A DNA stretch of 64,000 bases from Hyaloperonospora brassicae (GCA_947650285.1 CANTFL010000174.1:372001-436000); one strand, 5' to 3'. Counted from the first letter of the stretch, positions 31,481 through 43,148 are shown. Program-made: numbers and translations. The notes: generated by a model from the sequence alone, not told the origin.

Positions 31481-32290
31481 GATCTATTTGGGATCAGGGC
31501 GTACGCCGTGTTTGCCGACGATGCACCCAAGAAGTGGTATTTCGCTAGCCGCGAATATACACTTCTTGAGGTTGGCATACAACTTATGCTTGCGCATAAG
31601 TTGAAGAACCTGACGAACGTGAGTTCTGTGAACTTCTAAGTCCGTCCTTCCGTTCATATCCGGGCTATGGACGAACACATCGTCGAAGTAACTCGGTGCG
31701 AAATCTCGCACCGGTCTCAACATATCTGTAACGCATCTGTTGAATGTCGCAGGGGCATTACTCAGCCCCTGTGGCATCACTAGCCACTCCCACAGCATAC
31801 CAGATGGTGGTGCTCAATGCTGTGCACGGGATGTCCCGTTCACACATGAGGATCTGATAGAATCCGTCCATCAGATTTTATGGACGAAAAGATGGTACTC
31901 TTCGATAACCATCTATGATTACGTCTTTTCTTGGCATCGGCTTCTGAGCCGAAACCGTTGCAGCATTCAACTTGTTGAATACGTGCACTATCCGCCATCC
32001 TCCTGTGGCCTTTCGCACACAGAAGGTCGGAGAGCTGTGAGGGGAAGTTGATTCCCTCACATGGCCCGCTGCTAAGCGATTGACAAATAACTTGTCGATC
32101 GCTAGTACTTGTTCACGAGGCAGTGGTCACTGCTTCATGACGCAGTACTTCGAGCCCGGTTTGAGCTCGATCTCGTGTCGAGTGCCTTTGTACTTAGTCA
32201 ACTCGCAAGGCACGGATTCAGGGAACACGTCCTTGAATTCGATCAAATCCCTATACAAAGGATTTGCCTGAATCGACTCCCAGGATTGAG
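31481..32290 (-). pseudogene. Reverse transcriptase of element D
   Basis: 32060-31878 contains CVRKATGGWRIVHVFNKLNA; 31798-31484 contains LWEWLVMPQGLSNAPATFNR, the catalytic box SYFDDVFVHS and LYANLKKCIFAASEIPLLGC followed by VGKHGVRPDPK. The motif-A region near 31870-31820 is frameshifted. The YFDD box is intact, unlike in element E. Confidence 0.86.
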
Positions 32291-32330
32291 ACGTGTATCG
32301 CTCAATCCGAGTCTTCTCGTCGATGACACT

Positions 32331-33389
32331 TTAGTCCATCGATGAACTGCTGAGAACCCGTTCGGTCTCAGTAAACACCGTTGCCGGTCGAATATCGGTA
32401 ACGTACTCGTCCTCCGTTACGAGTATGCAGATCTGCTTGACTTTGCCACTACGCAGATCACGCAATAATCGTTTCGGTTCTAGCGTTGGCAGTTGAGTTA
32501 TCTCCGAAGTTAACTTCGGAGGCGCAACCAGATCAAGCGTGTAAGCGCCTACGCTTGATCCAACATTAACCAAGACATTCAGTGTCTCGATTACATCTTG
32601 GGAAATCACTTTCACAGGATCTGGGTGAGCTTTCTCCACAATGTAGTGATCATCTACATTGTGTTCTTGTACAGTCGTGCTAACGACCGTACCAAAAGTG
32701 AGGCCATCGCACTCACTCGTAGTACACCCACGTGAGTGTGGGCGTTCCAAGATATTCGTCAGGTGGTTATCTGAGGAACAAGTGGCAGGTATCGTAACCG
32801 ATCGATACTGACAACTCACCCTTGGCTCGTATCTCCTGAGCCTAGGTAACCCCAAGATGACGTCGAGCTTGTCATCTAGGTCAAGCACGATGAAATCATC
32901 ATCGTACTGTTAGCCTTTTAACGTATAGTGGATTCCGACTACACGTTTCTTCACAGTGATCGATGCGCCTGTCGCTAGGCGCACCGTCATCTTCGTTGGA
33001 GGGATCTCCCGATCCGCGAAGTTAAAACTTCCTGCCTCTAGCGACTGGCGACCAACAAAATTGTTCGACGCCCCACAGTCAACTAGGGCGCTAAGTGCCA
33101 TCACTTCTAACTTTAAGGTGATGAGAGACACCTCATCACCAGGTGCAAAGACACACAGAAATTGTGTGTCGGGGGCAACCTTATTTAGGAGATTTGCAAA
33201 TTCTCTTGATGTTGATGGATCAGTAGGGAGGAGCGCCCTACTGATCCCGACCGTTTTTTGATGGTCCACCTCGCTGTTGCGACTTCGCAACAGCAACGGA
33301 CCTTCACCCTCCAGTTCTTCTTGCTGGTGGGTGAATACCTCGCTCAGCACCGCGAGGTCCTGAGCGGGGGACATTGCATTCATATGCAT
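32331..33389 (-). pseudogene. Aspartic protease of element D
   Basis: 33389-32910 is open and includes MALSALVDCGASNNFVGRQS with the catalytic Asp (DCGAS), then the flap-like TKMTVRLATGASITVKKRVV. A stop at about 32908 interrupts just before DLDDKLDVILGLPRLRRYEP (32888 onward), the ILG motif. The remainder to 32331 is the linker to RT. Confidence 0.85.
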
Positions 33390-34363
33390 AATGTCCCAAC
33401 TTGTGACAGCGATGGCATCTCACCATTCGCTTGTCGTTCATAGGGCGAGGTTTCTCGCCCTCGACTTGACAGAGGTCCATTGGTTCTGGACCTCCGACTG
33501 CTAATCGTCTCTGTGGACGATGCGGGGTCAACGTAGCGTGGGACTACTTCATGCTATAATCTTATTGTTCCGCTGCGAATATTGCCTCTGAGAGCGTCTT
33601 TAGCTCTCCGCGAAACAGGTGGTCCCTGACGGGACCGTCTGAAAGTCATTGAATGAGTATTGTGATCAACTCAAATTCACTCCCAGGGTTTGCTACCATG
33701 CAGCTTGCAAGGTAGCGTACATGTTGAGCGTAAGCGTGAACCTTACGCTTACCCTGCTTGATTTGCAGGAGCTCCGAAAGAGTCCTGAACTCTGCTCTGG
33801 GCGGCTCAAACGTTTCGCTGAGTAGGGTCTTGCAGATTCTGTAACGACCCAAACACATTTGGCTCGTGCAACTTGAGGTTCAGGGCCCAAGCTCTGGCTT
33901 CTCCTGCCAGGTTAGACTGAGTACCTGCGACTTGCATTCGCTCATAGTCGATGCGACGGGCCTCGATGACACCGTCGTCCAGCTCGACGAACCATCTTAA
34001 CAGGGAGTCGTTCTCGACTCTCCGATACTTGGAGACCTCTAGTTTTAGAGACTTCCGTCGACGCTCACGCGTCGGCTCAGCGGACTGAGACTGTTGTTGT
34101 CTCAGTGCTTCGGTTCGCTGGTGATCTTGTTGTTGTAACAAGGTCACGCTCGCTCGCGACATATCAAGTTCTCGTTGCATGAACTTGCCGATGACGGCAT
34201 GTTGCTGGTCCCTATCTCTTAAGGATAGCATGGCCCAGATGGCTTCCTCGCCAACGGCCGAACTCATTCGTTCGATCGCACTCCATTCAATGTCGCTCGA
34301 ATGGGAGTAGCTTTCACGGGTTCCGTGAAAGCCGTCGCCGTCTACATCGTCCAACATGTTCAT
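33390..34363 (-). pseudogene. gag of element D
   Basis: The ATG at 34363 opens a 185-codon frame (MNMLDDVDGDGFHGTRESYS ... RALNLKLHEPNVFGSL) that shifts near 33850, then continues as FEPPRAEFRTLSELLQIKQG to a stop at 33646. The nucleocapsid knuckle CHRCHKLGHYAYEC (about 33440) is a complete CCHC motif, which A and E have lost. A Gln/Arg-rich coiled region (residues 90-120) precedes the capsid core. Confidence 0.85.
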
Positions 34364-34393
34364 GTTGGGCGATAAGGTTTTGGTCCTTGGACA

Positions 34394-34411
34394 GACTACA
34401 AAGTGCTACCA
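34394..34411 (-). other. Primer-binding site of element D
   Basis: Minus-strand TGGTAGCACTTTGTAGTC, two bases inside the 5' LTR; identical to the site in element A. Confidence 0.72.
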
Positions 34412-34413
34412 GG

Positions 34414-34855
34414 TGTAACGGGGCACTGTTGACTACGTACTGGTTGACCAGTACGGAGTATACTTCCACTGACGACAGTGGTCAACAGTGCCGTGCTAGG
34501 TGTTTAAGGAACAACGAGGAAGGAAAGGAGACTAAGTAGTCAAACTAGTCTCTTGGTAAAAGTAAAACCTGTTATTTAATATAATTAAGTCCTAAACTCC
34601 TTGAATCTCTGTTGTCCTGACTTAATTATACTAATATAACTATATGTATGATGACGTCTACTCACCACCCATTGCGCGCGTCTAGCAGCGATTGGTGGGT
34701 TGATATCATCGCGATATCAACCAATGTGTAGACCCTTCGGTCATCCCAACAATATCACCATGTCTTGTATTATTGTTAAAAGAATATTCGACGTGATATT
34801 CTTTATTGTCAAATTGTTTTAATGACAATTTCATGTAACGGGCTACCCAGTTACA
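34414..34855 (-). repeat. 5' LTR of element D, with a three-way-junction fold
   Basis: 442 bp. Near its transcript 3' end, a 12-bp outer stem (34422-34433 with 34481-34492) encloses two hairpins: CGTACTGG/CCAGTACG (34436-34443/34448-34455) and CCACTG/CAGTG (34466-34471/34476-34480). A further perfect 10-bp stem, GGTTGATATC/GATATCAACC, lies in the middle of the LTR. Confidence 0.93.
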
Positions 34856-34860
34856 TAAGC

Positions 34861-35139
34861 TGTCTTTCTTGCATCGTTAATACGGAGTCGTTGGATGGGA
34901 TACATGCAGAGGCAACGTGAAAGGTTTGAAAGGGCTTTGAAATAAGTAATCGATACCTGACTTGACTACCTAAGCTGAGATCCAAAGACAGATGACAGAT
35001 AAACATAATACATGTAAACAAGTCGAACGGACCAATGTTTGTAATTGTGCAAAGGCTTGTGTACGTCATTCAATAATAACAAGTTCTAAACTACGCAGGT
35101 ATGCGTTTTATCGCAATTGTTTCGCCTGCCAACGGTGCC
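34861..35139. other. No recognisable feature
   Basis: Short spacer between element D and the secreted-protein gene; the downstream flank of that gene. Confidence 0.5.
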
Positions 35140-35784
35140 TCACACAACCTTGCTCAATTTCGCCACGACGTCGGCATATTCACCACGTAGAGCGTCCGGG
35201 ACAATCCCTTTGTTCTTTTTTTGCCGCTCCCACGCGCTGATAATTTTTCGTAGAAAATCCTTGCCAAATTTATCAGCGTCAGCATTGCCATGCTTCGCAA
35301 TCATTTTGAACATCACCGCGAAATCCTTGAGTTCAAATCGTGTCACAAGAGCGTCGTACCCACTCTTGTACGACGACCCAGATCGACCTTGAGCAATGAC
35401 AGCGTAGGACAGGCGCGTAAGTTCCTCATCATTTTTGAAGACACCTTTAAAGCCCGATGCCTTCCAGTCATCCATTATTTTGTTGGGTGACACCTCTGTA
35501 CTCTTCACATCTGCTATGTCATCGACACGTTGGGCAGCTTGGGCCTTTGTCGCTTGCGAAGCAGTCTTTGAAGATGAAGACGATTTGCTGAAGAAGCTCT
35601 TGATACGAGCGAAGAAATTTGAAAAGAAGCGGTTTTCTTCGTTTGGGTCGGTTGCGTACGATGGATGGACGTCGCCAGCAGAGACATCGGACGAGTCGTC
35701 ACCGAGTGCGCGGGCTTGCAGCAGATCCACATTGAGTGCCAAGACAATGGCGATAGAAAGGAGCACCGCGTGGAGAAGACGCAT
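35140..35784 (-). CDS. Secreted WY-like effector candidate (no canonical RXLR)
   Basis: A 214-codon intronless gene. Residues 1-24 (MRLLHAVLLSIAIVLALNVD ...) form a classic signal peptide with cleavage near LQA/RA. The mature N-terminus is acidic and disordered, with no RXLR, but residues 46-53 (DPNEENRF) resemble the EER motif of oomycete effectors. A basic, Ser/Lys-rich linker follows. Residues about 100-200 are helical with WKASGFKGVFKNDEELTRLS and FAVMFKMIAKHGNADADKFG, similar in pattern to WY-fold domains. The ATG at 35784 is preferred over an in-frame ATG at 35871, because it begins the signal peptide and lies downstream of an initiator-like site. Position in repeat-rich DNA is typical of effectors. 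Another class of secreted protein is possible. Confidence 0.75.
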   Translation of the reverse strand: MRLLHAVLLSIAIVLALNVDLLQARALGDDSSDVSAGDVHPSYATDPNEENRFFSNFFARIKSFFSKSSSSSKTASQATKAQAAQRVDDIADVKSTEVSPNKIMDDWKASGFKGVFKNDEELTRLSYAVIAQGRSGSSYKSGYDALVTRFELKDFAVMFKMIAKHGNADADKFGKDFLRKIISAWERQKKNKGIVPDALRGEYADVVAKLSKVV

Positions 35785-35823
35785 TGCTCGCGAGTAGAAC
35801 TTGAGAAGTGATGGAGGCAGAGC

Positions 35824-35836
35824 AAATGTGGGAATG
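35824..35836 (-). promoter_or_regulatory. Oomycete initiator-like core promoter
   Basis: The minus strand reads CATTCCCACATTT, matching 11 of 13 positions of the core of the published oomycete initiator (CATTYYNCAWTTT). It lies about 40 bp upstream of the effector start codon, where oomycete transcription usually begins. Confidence 0.5.
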
Positions 35837-36327
35837 GCGTGAAGTAGGAGCTGTGGAAACGTCAGACGCATTGTGGCCGTCGTCCGTCGTGCAGTCCGAT
35901 CGCTGCAATCGACACGTGGTTTCTGTTGTCTGACGTATGTTCTGAAGTAGCAATGGGCAACGCACGTATGTTTGCTTTAGTATGCAGTTGAGTATGTCGA
36001 CAGAGCCGAAAGTGCGGTTTCGTCGAGAGAGAGAGAAACCTGGACGTCGATTAAGTGTTGAAAACTATACGAAATCGGTGTGCTTCTACCTAGACTACAC
36101 CATACTCCTCCTCGCTGGCTTAGTCTGCTTGGCTCAATACTGCGAAATATCACGGGGGACACTCCGCCCAGGGCACGTGGAATCGGGATCCAGCTTTGGG
36201 TGCTAACAGGGCGCTGAAGTCGCAGAAAACGCCGGGTACCAAACCGATCACCTCCGGTGGCCGCTGACGCACCTGAACGGGGCCGATCAATTCACGTTCT
36301 AGGCAAGTTCGCTACGTGGACCGGGAA

Positions 36328-37335
36328 TCATGCTCGGCGACTGGATGGCAACTGGAAGGCTGACGTAGAAGAATAGCAGGAACTAGGTGAGAGGTTGACA
36401 ACCGCTGGCGCCGCGCCCTCACCCCGGGGTGTCAAGGTTGTTGCTCCCCTTACGGTTCGCACGCTGCGTTGCCTTTCGTAGCGCACGCAGCGACTAGAAG
36501 GCCTCCCCCTTTTGACCTGGGCCCCACTATACGGGACTTCCCGCCCAGGAAAGGGGCCGGTTGTCCGGCCCTGTGGAGGTCTCTGTCGCTTGGTCGTTGT
36601 TGTCTGAAGGCGCAAATTTGGAAGTGGAGCTCCGTAGAGATGGTCTTTTCTATGGATGCCTGGATAGCATCTGCAGTGCACAAACGAGACGAGAAGTAGC
36701 CGCAGTCGGTCACACATGCATGAACACCGCCCTCCCAATCGGTGACTGGGCAACATCTGTAGCGCAATATGAGGCTGAGAGCTGCCGACACATCGTTCGG
36801 TGGCAATGGACCGATTCTTCCAGCTGTTGTAGAGGCCCAAACTACCGCTAAAGAGTTCAGATGCAGTTCCGATCGTCTTGACGAGATAGTGAGCGACGCG
36901 ATGCTGCACTTGCACAAAGAGCGACATAAAACAAGTGAGCGATTTCGTTTGCCCGGCAGCCCATTCGCTCATCAAGCATGGTGTAGACTCTCGAGAGGGG
37001 TCTGCCTGAGCAGATCTCCAGCTTCCGTTGCACGTGTTTGCAACGATTGACCTGTGCTGCAAGTGGAACGGTCGACAAGCCATCACCTCATCGTTCCATT
37101 GAGCACTATTTGATTGAAGCACGGGAAGGTGGCGTGCGAAGTGTCGTCTGTCAGAGTAAGTGCAAGGATGGGCACTTCTCAACAGCCAAGTGCTGCATGT
37201 GTAGTCAGTTGTATGACGCGCGTGTAATGGACGATCGCACGTTACGTTTGTGGCTCGTGAACCTCTCGTATAGACAAAACTTAGAACGACACGACTAGAG
37301 ATTTCTATGCGATAGGCAACGATCGCGACAAACAA
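36328..37335. other. Unassigned region with long open frames on both strands
   Basis: The minus strand is open for 335 codons (37335-36328) but the translation is Cys/Arg/Ser-rich and looks like a shadow. Plus-strand frames include GLFYGCLDSICSAQTRREVA (36561-36851) and REGGVRSVVCQSKCKDGHFS followed by CCMCSQLYDARVMDD (37038-37298), which look more protein-like but are separated by stops. I recognise no family. It may be a decayed host gene or transposase. Confidence 0.3.
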
Positions 37336-38527
37336 GATTAGCGAGCATCGCCATTTTCCGCTTAAGCAATATCAGTTGTCAGGCAGCAGCAATTCAAATC
37401 TGTCGTGCAAGTGACGTGGATCAGCGATCGTCTATGTTGCTCCAATGACACAAGTCACTTCAAGCACAAGAAGTTGGCGTGTCCTTTGTCAATTAGAGAC
37501 AAAAAGGAAACCTTATCAATTGATTTGCTTGGAAAATGGGTTTTCCTAATTTTAGTCGAGCTAATTTAATATCGAAACGACTTTATAATAAGACAAGAAA
37601 AAGTCGAAATACAGTTATTGTGTTATCGTTTGTTGATACTTTCAAACATATTTTTTAAATTGATATTCATGAATACCTCCGTAAAAATTCTTACAAATTG
37701 ATAATAATTAATATTTTATATGTAAAAAATATAATTAATTGGTTGTAATGACAATATTCCTAGATCGTAAGAAAGAGGATGAAGATCTGGAGCTTTGTCT
37801 ATGTTTAAATTGTTCAGTGCAATAAACATTAGACAACGTCGTCCAGAACCGTGGGTCTTTGTATATGTGAAATTGTTGTTGTCGTGAGGTGTACGGACAA
37901 TAGGCTTGCTGAATTTTGTATAACGAGGAAGCAACACGTTGGTGGCTTCGACGTGTTGTAGAGAATGACGAGAGAAAAGAAACGCAGCACCTGGTCGTGA
38001 CCCTACAGCAGCACTAACTTCACACTGCGACTGACCTCTCAAAATCGATAAAGAAGAGCAAGTTCAGGAGCTTTCGAAGACAAATTGTCAGGAGGTTGTA
38101 CTGACCCACACGCACGCCCTAATATATTGGCAGACACGAATCTGCCTAGAAGTTCCCGTGTTCACGCAACGCACAGTCACGAATATAAAAACGACACCTC
38201 CGACTTGTAACAAGCCGCTTCTGAGCACGCTGGATAATCCGATCTCATGGGCCTCACCTGACGAGGTCCCTGCAGACAGCATCGCCTTTACAAACCGGAC
38301 CGCTGTTTGCGCAGTCAATTATACGATACATGGAGCATCAAGTGAGTCAGAAGGCGAGGTATATCTAGGTACGCGTACGTCCTGCTATAGCCTGTCACCC
38401 GGCAACAAAGTTACCGTGGCGACCGATACTTTATATACTGGGTAGCACTAGGTTTCGAACAGCGCCTGCGCGCGGACTTATGTCTCAGGATAAAAAGGCT
38501 CCTCGTTGACAGTACGGGCCCCCTGTA
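37336..38527. other. AT-rich spacer
   Basis: Strongly AT-rich between about 37490 and 37760. No gene, repeat boundary or RNA seen. Confidence 0.5.
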
Positions 38528-41500
38528 TTACGTGTTGTTCGTCCTGAGAGGTGTCCAACCAATGATTGACATCAGAATAGAAGAAGATCGTAGCGTCCTG
38601 GAACGTACCTGAATTAGAAGTAGCGGGCTTTTAAACCGAAGCTCCTGTGTCCATAATATATTCGCTAGTAGATCCGCCATTTTGTTGTAGATGCGATAAT
38701 AATGGCCCCAGCTCGAGACATTTATGTCGTTAGCTATAAATCTTACCTCTGTGAATAACCGCACGAAGTTCTGCTTGCGTAAAGGGTGACGTGTTCGGAG
38801 TTGCGAAAGCTCAATCTCTCTGTCCCCAATGACATGCAGGCGTGAGTGGTCGTTAGGCTTTGCTTGCCGAAGACCGTGTACGAGCCCCCCGTAATAGCGA
38901 TATTGTCAGTGGTATCGTCAGAGCCATAGAACATGCTAAATACCTATAAACCGCATGCGGCGTGCGTCGAAACAAGGATTTAGACAATGCAAGATCCAGC
39001 TTCGCCAGGACCTGTATTTTTGCAAGATCATCCATAAAAAAATAGGAGGTATAGCACTCCTATGCACCGTTCGATAGGCCGTGATTGCAACGAAGGAGGT
39101 CCGTCTTGGCCAAAGAAGGTGTCAGCCTAGGCCGATCGAGCATGCGCAAACAATTGCCCGTCTTCCCCCATGACGGTCTGGTAAGTTGATTCGCGGGACC
39201 TTCGAATCGACCGATGAAAGATAGTTTTGGCACTGGCCGTGTGCACCCGGTGTGATAGAGATGAGTCTTCCGTACGGCGGAGACGTTCTACCCAGATAGC
39301 ATGAAGTGTCGTTGATTCGACAAAACCCCACAGCTCACGAGCTACCCTGAAGACCGCAGCCTAAACTTTCGATAAATTAGCGCCTGTGTCCATAGATTTC
39401 TTGATAACATCTTATTGCGTTAGGCAGAATCCTCGGGCTCCAGTCTAAACACCCAGACATGCAAGTCCGCATCCTGGAAAATACCCATCCATCTCTACCG
39501 ATCAAGTAGAAACTCCCAGTGTCGACATGCGCTAGGGAATGTCCAAACGATATGGCTTACTAGAACTGGAACATTGTTCGCACACTCAGGGACGGGACAC
39601 GACATATCTTTCTTCGCCCGATTCTAAAGCTGAAAGCCTTTACTTTACATATGATATAGCGTCTGAGCGTTTGTAAAAGGAGACGGTCGTATTCGTCGAA
39701 TATATCTCCACGTGATTAATGGTATACCTTCCAATTTTACGTAAAATTCCGTCTTTGCAACTCGTTCAGCCAGTATTCTGGCTCCTTCGGTACAGCGCTG
39801 CCGGGAGATAATCTGTTTTAGTTTCCCTTCGTCGTGGCCGTCACCGTCGACAGCTGGCCCACAGGTGGAAAACGCGCGTGAGCACCGGATGCGCGACAAA
39901 GTGGACAAGAGACTTACTGGCTGTTGACGCGGCTATATTGCATGCCGCTGTCGACGAGACTGGTTGCTCCTCACATTCCATGCCTGTATAAAACTGCTGA
40001 AGCGATGTTCCTTCACTTGTGAGAAGTCAGTCTTGCAATTGGTGGACCTTCGATGATTACGCACCCAAAGACCCAGGTTCCAGCGCCCGACATACCAGGG
40101 ACGGATATTTGTAAAGAAGAGCTAGGCGAAGGATCTGTCTCGAAGAAACCAACGGCCGGGACCGCTTTCCATCATGAACGTTCCATTCAAAGTCAATGAT
40201 TAATCTGTGCAGCCGGGTAACTACTGTGGGAGGAAGCCAAAAGTGCCGGGATAAAAACGTGATATTAGGAACAGCGATAGCACTGCAAGCTGAGCACGTT
40301 TTTCCACCGTGCGAGACTTCTCTCGTGCTAAAAACTGTCGTCTCCATAGAGGCCGGATGCACCTGTTCTAATTATCGTCCACCGGATCCTGTTGCCCCCC
40401 CAGAACACCAAGATACATGCAATAGTCCCCTGGGACTGCATAGTGAGACCATGAGTGCTCACAGGTTGCACTGGTACGCGATGGCCCATCTTAATGACCA
40501 CAGATTCTTCCCGATTTTTCTGGATACCTAACACGTGAGCGAAATAGTCGAGAATAGTGATAATCAGCATAATTGTAGACCGATCGCGAAGGTAGACAGC
40601 AGTATCATCGGCATAGCCCGAAACTTCAAACTCATTAGTCTTCTCTCGAGTTGTAATAGCCAACTCTTTCCCAAATGTCCCCCCGCGCTTATATCACCCA
40701 ATAGACACTATCAAGGAAAAAAAAGAGATGTGGCGCAAGGGGACAATCTTGCCATATTCCAAAATTAACGTCGCGTCGACAATGGCGGTATCCATTCACA
40801 ATAAATTCCCAGGTCGTGTTGCGGTGTAAAGATGCCACAAGGAGGCGAATCGAGGCGAAAATCCACGCCATATCAGCTCCGAAAGTAGATATGGACGTTG
40901 CAACGTGTCGTAAGCCGTTAAAAATCGAGAAGCAGACCAATTGCTTCATGCAAATCGCTGTCCACATTCGCAACTTTGCGTACCGCCGCGAAAATGTCAA
41001 AAGCTGAATGAGTCGACCGCTTCGGACCAAAATTAACTTGAGACGGCAGAACGAGATGCGGCAGCAATGACCGCACCAGAGACATAAGAATCATGGTAAA
41101 TATCTTTTGTCACTTCTAGGAAGAGCGATCAAGCGAAGATCGAGCGGCAAGGCAGAGGCCGCGAATATCTTCAACCACCAAATATTCGCTTCGCCTAGTG
41201 ACACCGGGAACACGCTGCACGTAAGCCGTCTAGTATAAAACATCGCGAGAACCGGACCGAGCGCGTCTGCGAAATCTCTGCCAAATGATGTATGAAGTTC
41301 ATCGGGACCATCGGCTTCACCACATTTAAGCCTTTTAAAAGAAGCACTCACATCGTCAAGAGAAAGAAAGCGCCGATGTCACAGTAGTGTCTGAAATCGA
41401 TCGGCCTGTGCGGCTCAGGAAAGATACGCGGCGGCAGCTTCGGGGCAGGCGACGGAATGAGTCATAATACGATCCCAGCCGTTGGTAATTTCATCAGCCA

Positions 41501-41810
41501 ATTACTGGGACCGATTCGGCCCGAATGGAGCTTTTTCGACCAGAGAAACGATGGTGTTGCAAAAAATAAGTCGAAACCCGGGCCTTGAATTGGGGAGACG
41601 TCTCGCCAGACGTGTATGTGTGCTGAAAAATAAGGCACTCTGTCTTGGTTTGCTGTCGTAAGCGTCAATCCATGCCAAATTATGCCAAAGTTCCGCCGGA
41701 GTATCGGTGTGCGAGGCTGGTTGCAAATACACGGAGCATCAAGTCCATTTTCATTGTAAATCTTAAGATGATCAACTCCACCACTTCTCTGCCGTCGATG
41801 CACTTAGTGA
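38528..41810 (-). pseudogene. Non-LTR retrotransposon (LINE) with RT and terminal RNase H, decayed
   Basis: RT pieces in order from the right: RLKCGEADGPDELHTSF and LGPVLAMFYTRRLTCSVFP (41351-41091), VNGYRHCRRDVNFGIWQDCP (about 40800-40740), and the catalytic box GYADDTAVYL (about 40610), a standard LINE FADD-type motif. The thumb region IAVPNITFLSRHFWLPPTVV follows (40362-40057). Near 38700 the fragment HYYRIYNKMADLLANI is the last RNase H motif. Frame changes occur throughout, so it is an old, dead copy. The 5' part (endonuclease) is not recognisable. This type of element could have mobilised the SINEs. Confidence 0.8.
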
Positions 41811-42592
41811 AGCATACACGCCCACGTTCAATTCCTTACACCCCGATGCACGTCCGTCATCACCGCGAGCACCGAAGAGTTGCACGAGGAGTCATTCATT
41901 GCAGCTAGTGCCGTGTTTGTGTCGCCCTTCATTGACATCTCATGCCATTCTTTAACCTGAATTGAATCCAAAATAGTTCACGGCAACTGACCAACTACCA
42001 ACTTTCAGAGGTTCACTCTTCATTTTGACAGCACACCAGCCGTTGAATGACGTTTATGTGCCGCCTTCATTCGTCTCTTGTCTATTTACTTCCTCTCAAG
42101 ACGCGACTGCACACGATGAGCAAACTCGAGACCAGTAGACACAGCAACTTCTTTGTCAACGACACGACATACTGCAGAGCCATCATATGCTCTATCGGAT
42201 GCGGCCGTCAAGTTCTTTTGCAAGTCGAGGCTCGCTCAACGCCACACGTAGAAGGCCTTTACGCGTACTAATAAGCTTCAGCTGTTTCGTGACGTAGACC
42301 ATACGATCGAAGCCGCCCTCGTGCCGGAGATGTAATCATATTGTAAGAATGACTAAGTGCAAGCTCATTAAATTATCACGTCTTTATTCGTCTGCTTGTT
42401 CCTGACACGAGATTTGGCGATTATGCGAGCTTTGGATGCGTGTCACTTGCGGAGTGTGACACACCGTCGTTTTCTATATTGCAAGCGTGGGATACGCTCG
42501 CGTCCCTCGTGAAAACGTCGCTACAGTCGACGAAAGGTTTAATCATGACCACGTGGCGACAGCGTTCGTACGAAGCAATCAAAATTCAAGTT

Positions 42593-43148
42593 TTAAGTCA
42601 ACGAAATAAGTCTGTTGCAACAATCGAGCAGATTCTGCATAGGTGTGTAAAAATGTATTCGGATCAGGTAGAAAAGTAGATTTTTATGTAGCCAGGTCCT
42701 TGAGGTAGAAGAAGTTCTGGACGATCTGAAGCACTCACAGGAGGCAAAAGCACCCACGTGGTTGTAGTCCAAGGAGAAAATACAGAGCTTGCAGACGGAC
42801 AACGCGCGGCATTCGCAGCGTCTCCACATGTGAGGTAGATCCCAACTGGTTTGTATGTAAACATTGCGCTCGATGTCGCATAGTTGACGCAGGAGCTCGC
42901 ACAATGCTGCGGCATACGTTTTTTTTGGTAGGCGTAGAACTCGATGTGGATCGACATTTTGGAGCTTTGAAATCCGGGACCGACTTTATGAAGCTCCAGT
43001 CGAGCAGTTTCGCTTTGATATAGTCCAAAAGCATTGCTTTGTTTTGTTGGAAAACGCGTTGGGATCGAGGAGAGCTGGACCTAGGAGCATCATTGGTGAC
43101 ACACATTACAAGCTCGAAGCTCGTGTCAACGCCTAAATGTAGCGTCAA
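42593..43148 (-). other. Possible decayed gene, unassigned
   Basis: Two overlapping minus frames read KLLDWSFIKSVPDFKAPKCR and then, after a shift, LCELLRQLCDIERNVYIQTS and HMWRRCECRALSVCKLC. The switch of plausible sequence from one frame to the other suggests a single frameshifted gene. No family recognised. Confidence 0.3.

Larger units (their letters stand above)
27094..34855 (-). mobile_element. Gypsy element D with antisense third gene
   Basis: A 7762-bp LTR retrotransposon on the minus strand with LTRs of 441 and 442 bp and a perfect target duplication TAAGC (27089-27093 and 34856-34860). Order from the right: LTR, primer site, gag, protease, RT, RNase H, integrase, chromodomain, then on the opposite strand the extra frame aORF, purine tract and LTR. 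LTRs differ at about eight positions by eye (about 2%). It is the best preserved member of the A/D/E clade, with long open gag, protease and integrase stretches, but still has a few frameshifts and stops. The entire element is unusually dense in short inverted repeats. Confidence 0.95.

Noticed and set aside
34422..34492. Rho-independent-like terminator or bacterial operator
   Set aside because: Context is a eukaryotic LTR; the fold is reported as LTR structure instead.
35435..35797. Plus-strand frame over the effector gene
   Set aside because: Antisense shadow; the minus frame has a signal peptide and an initiator-like site.
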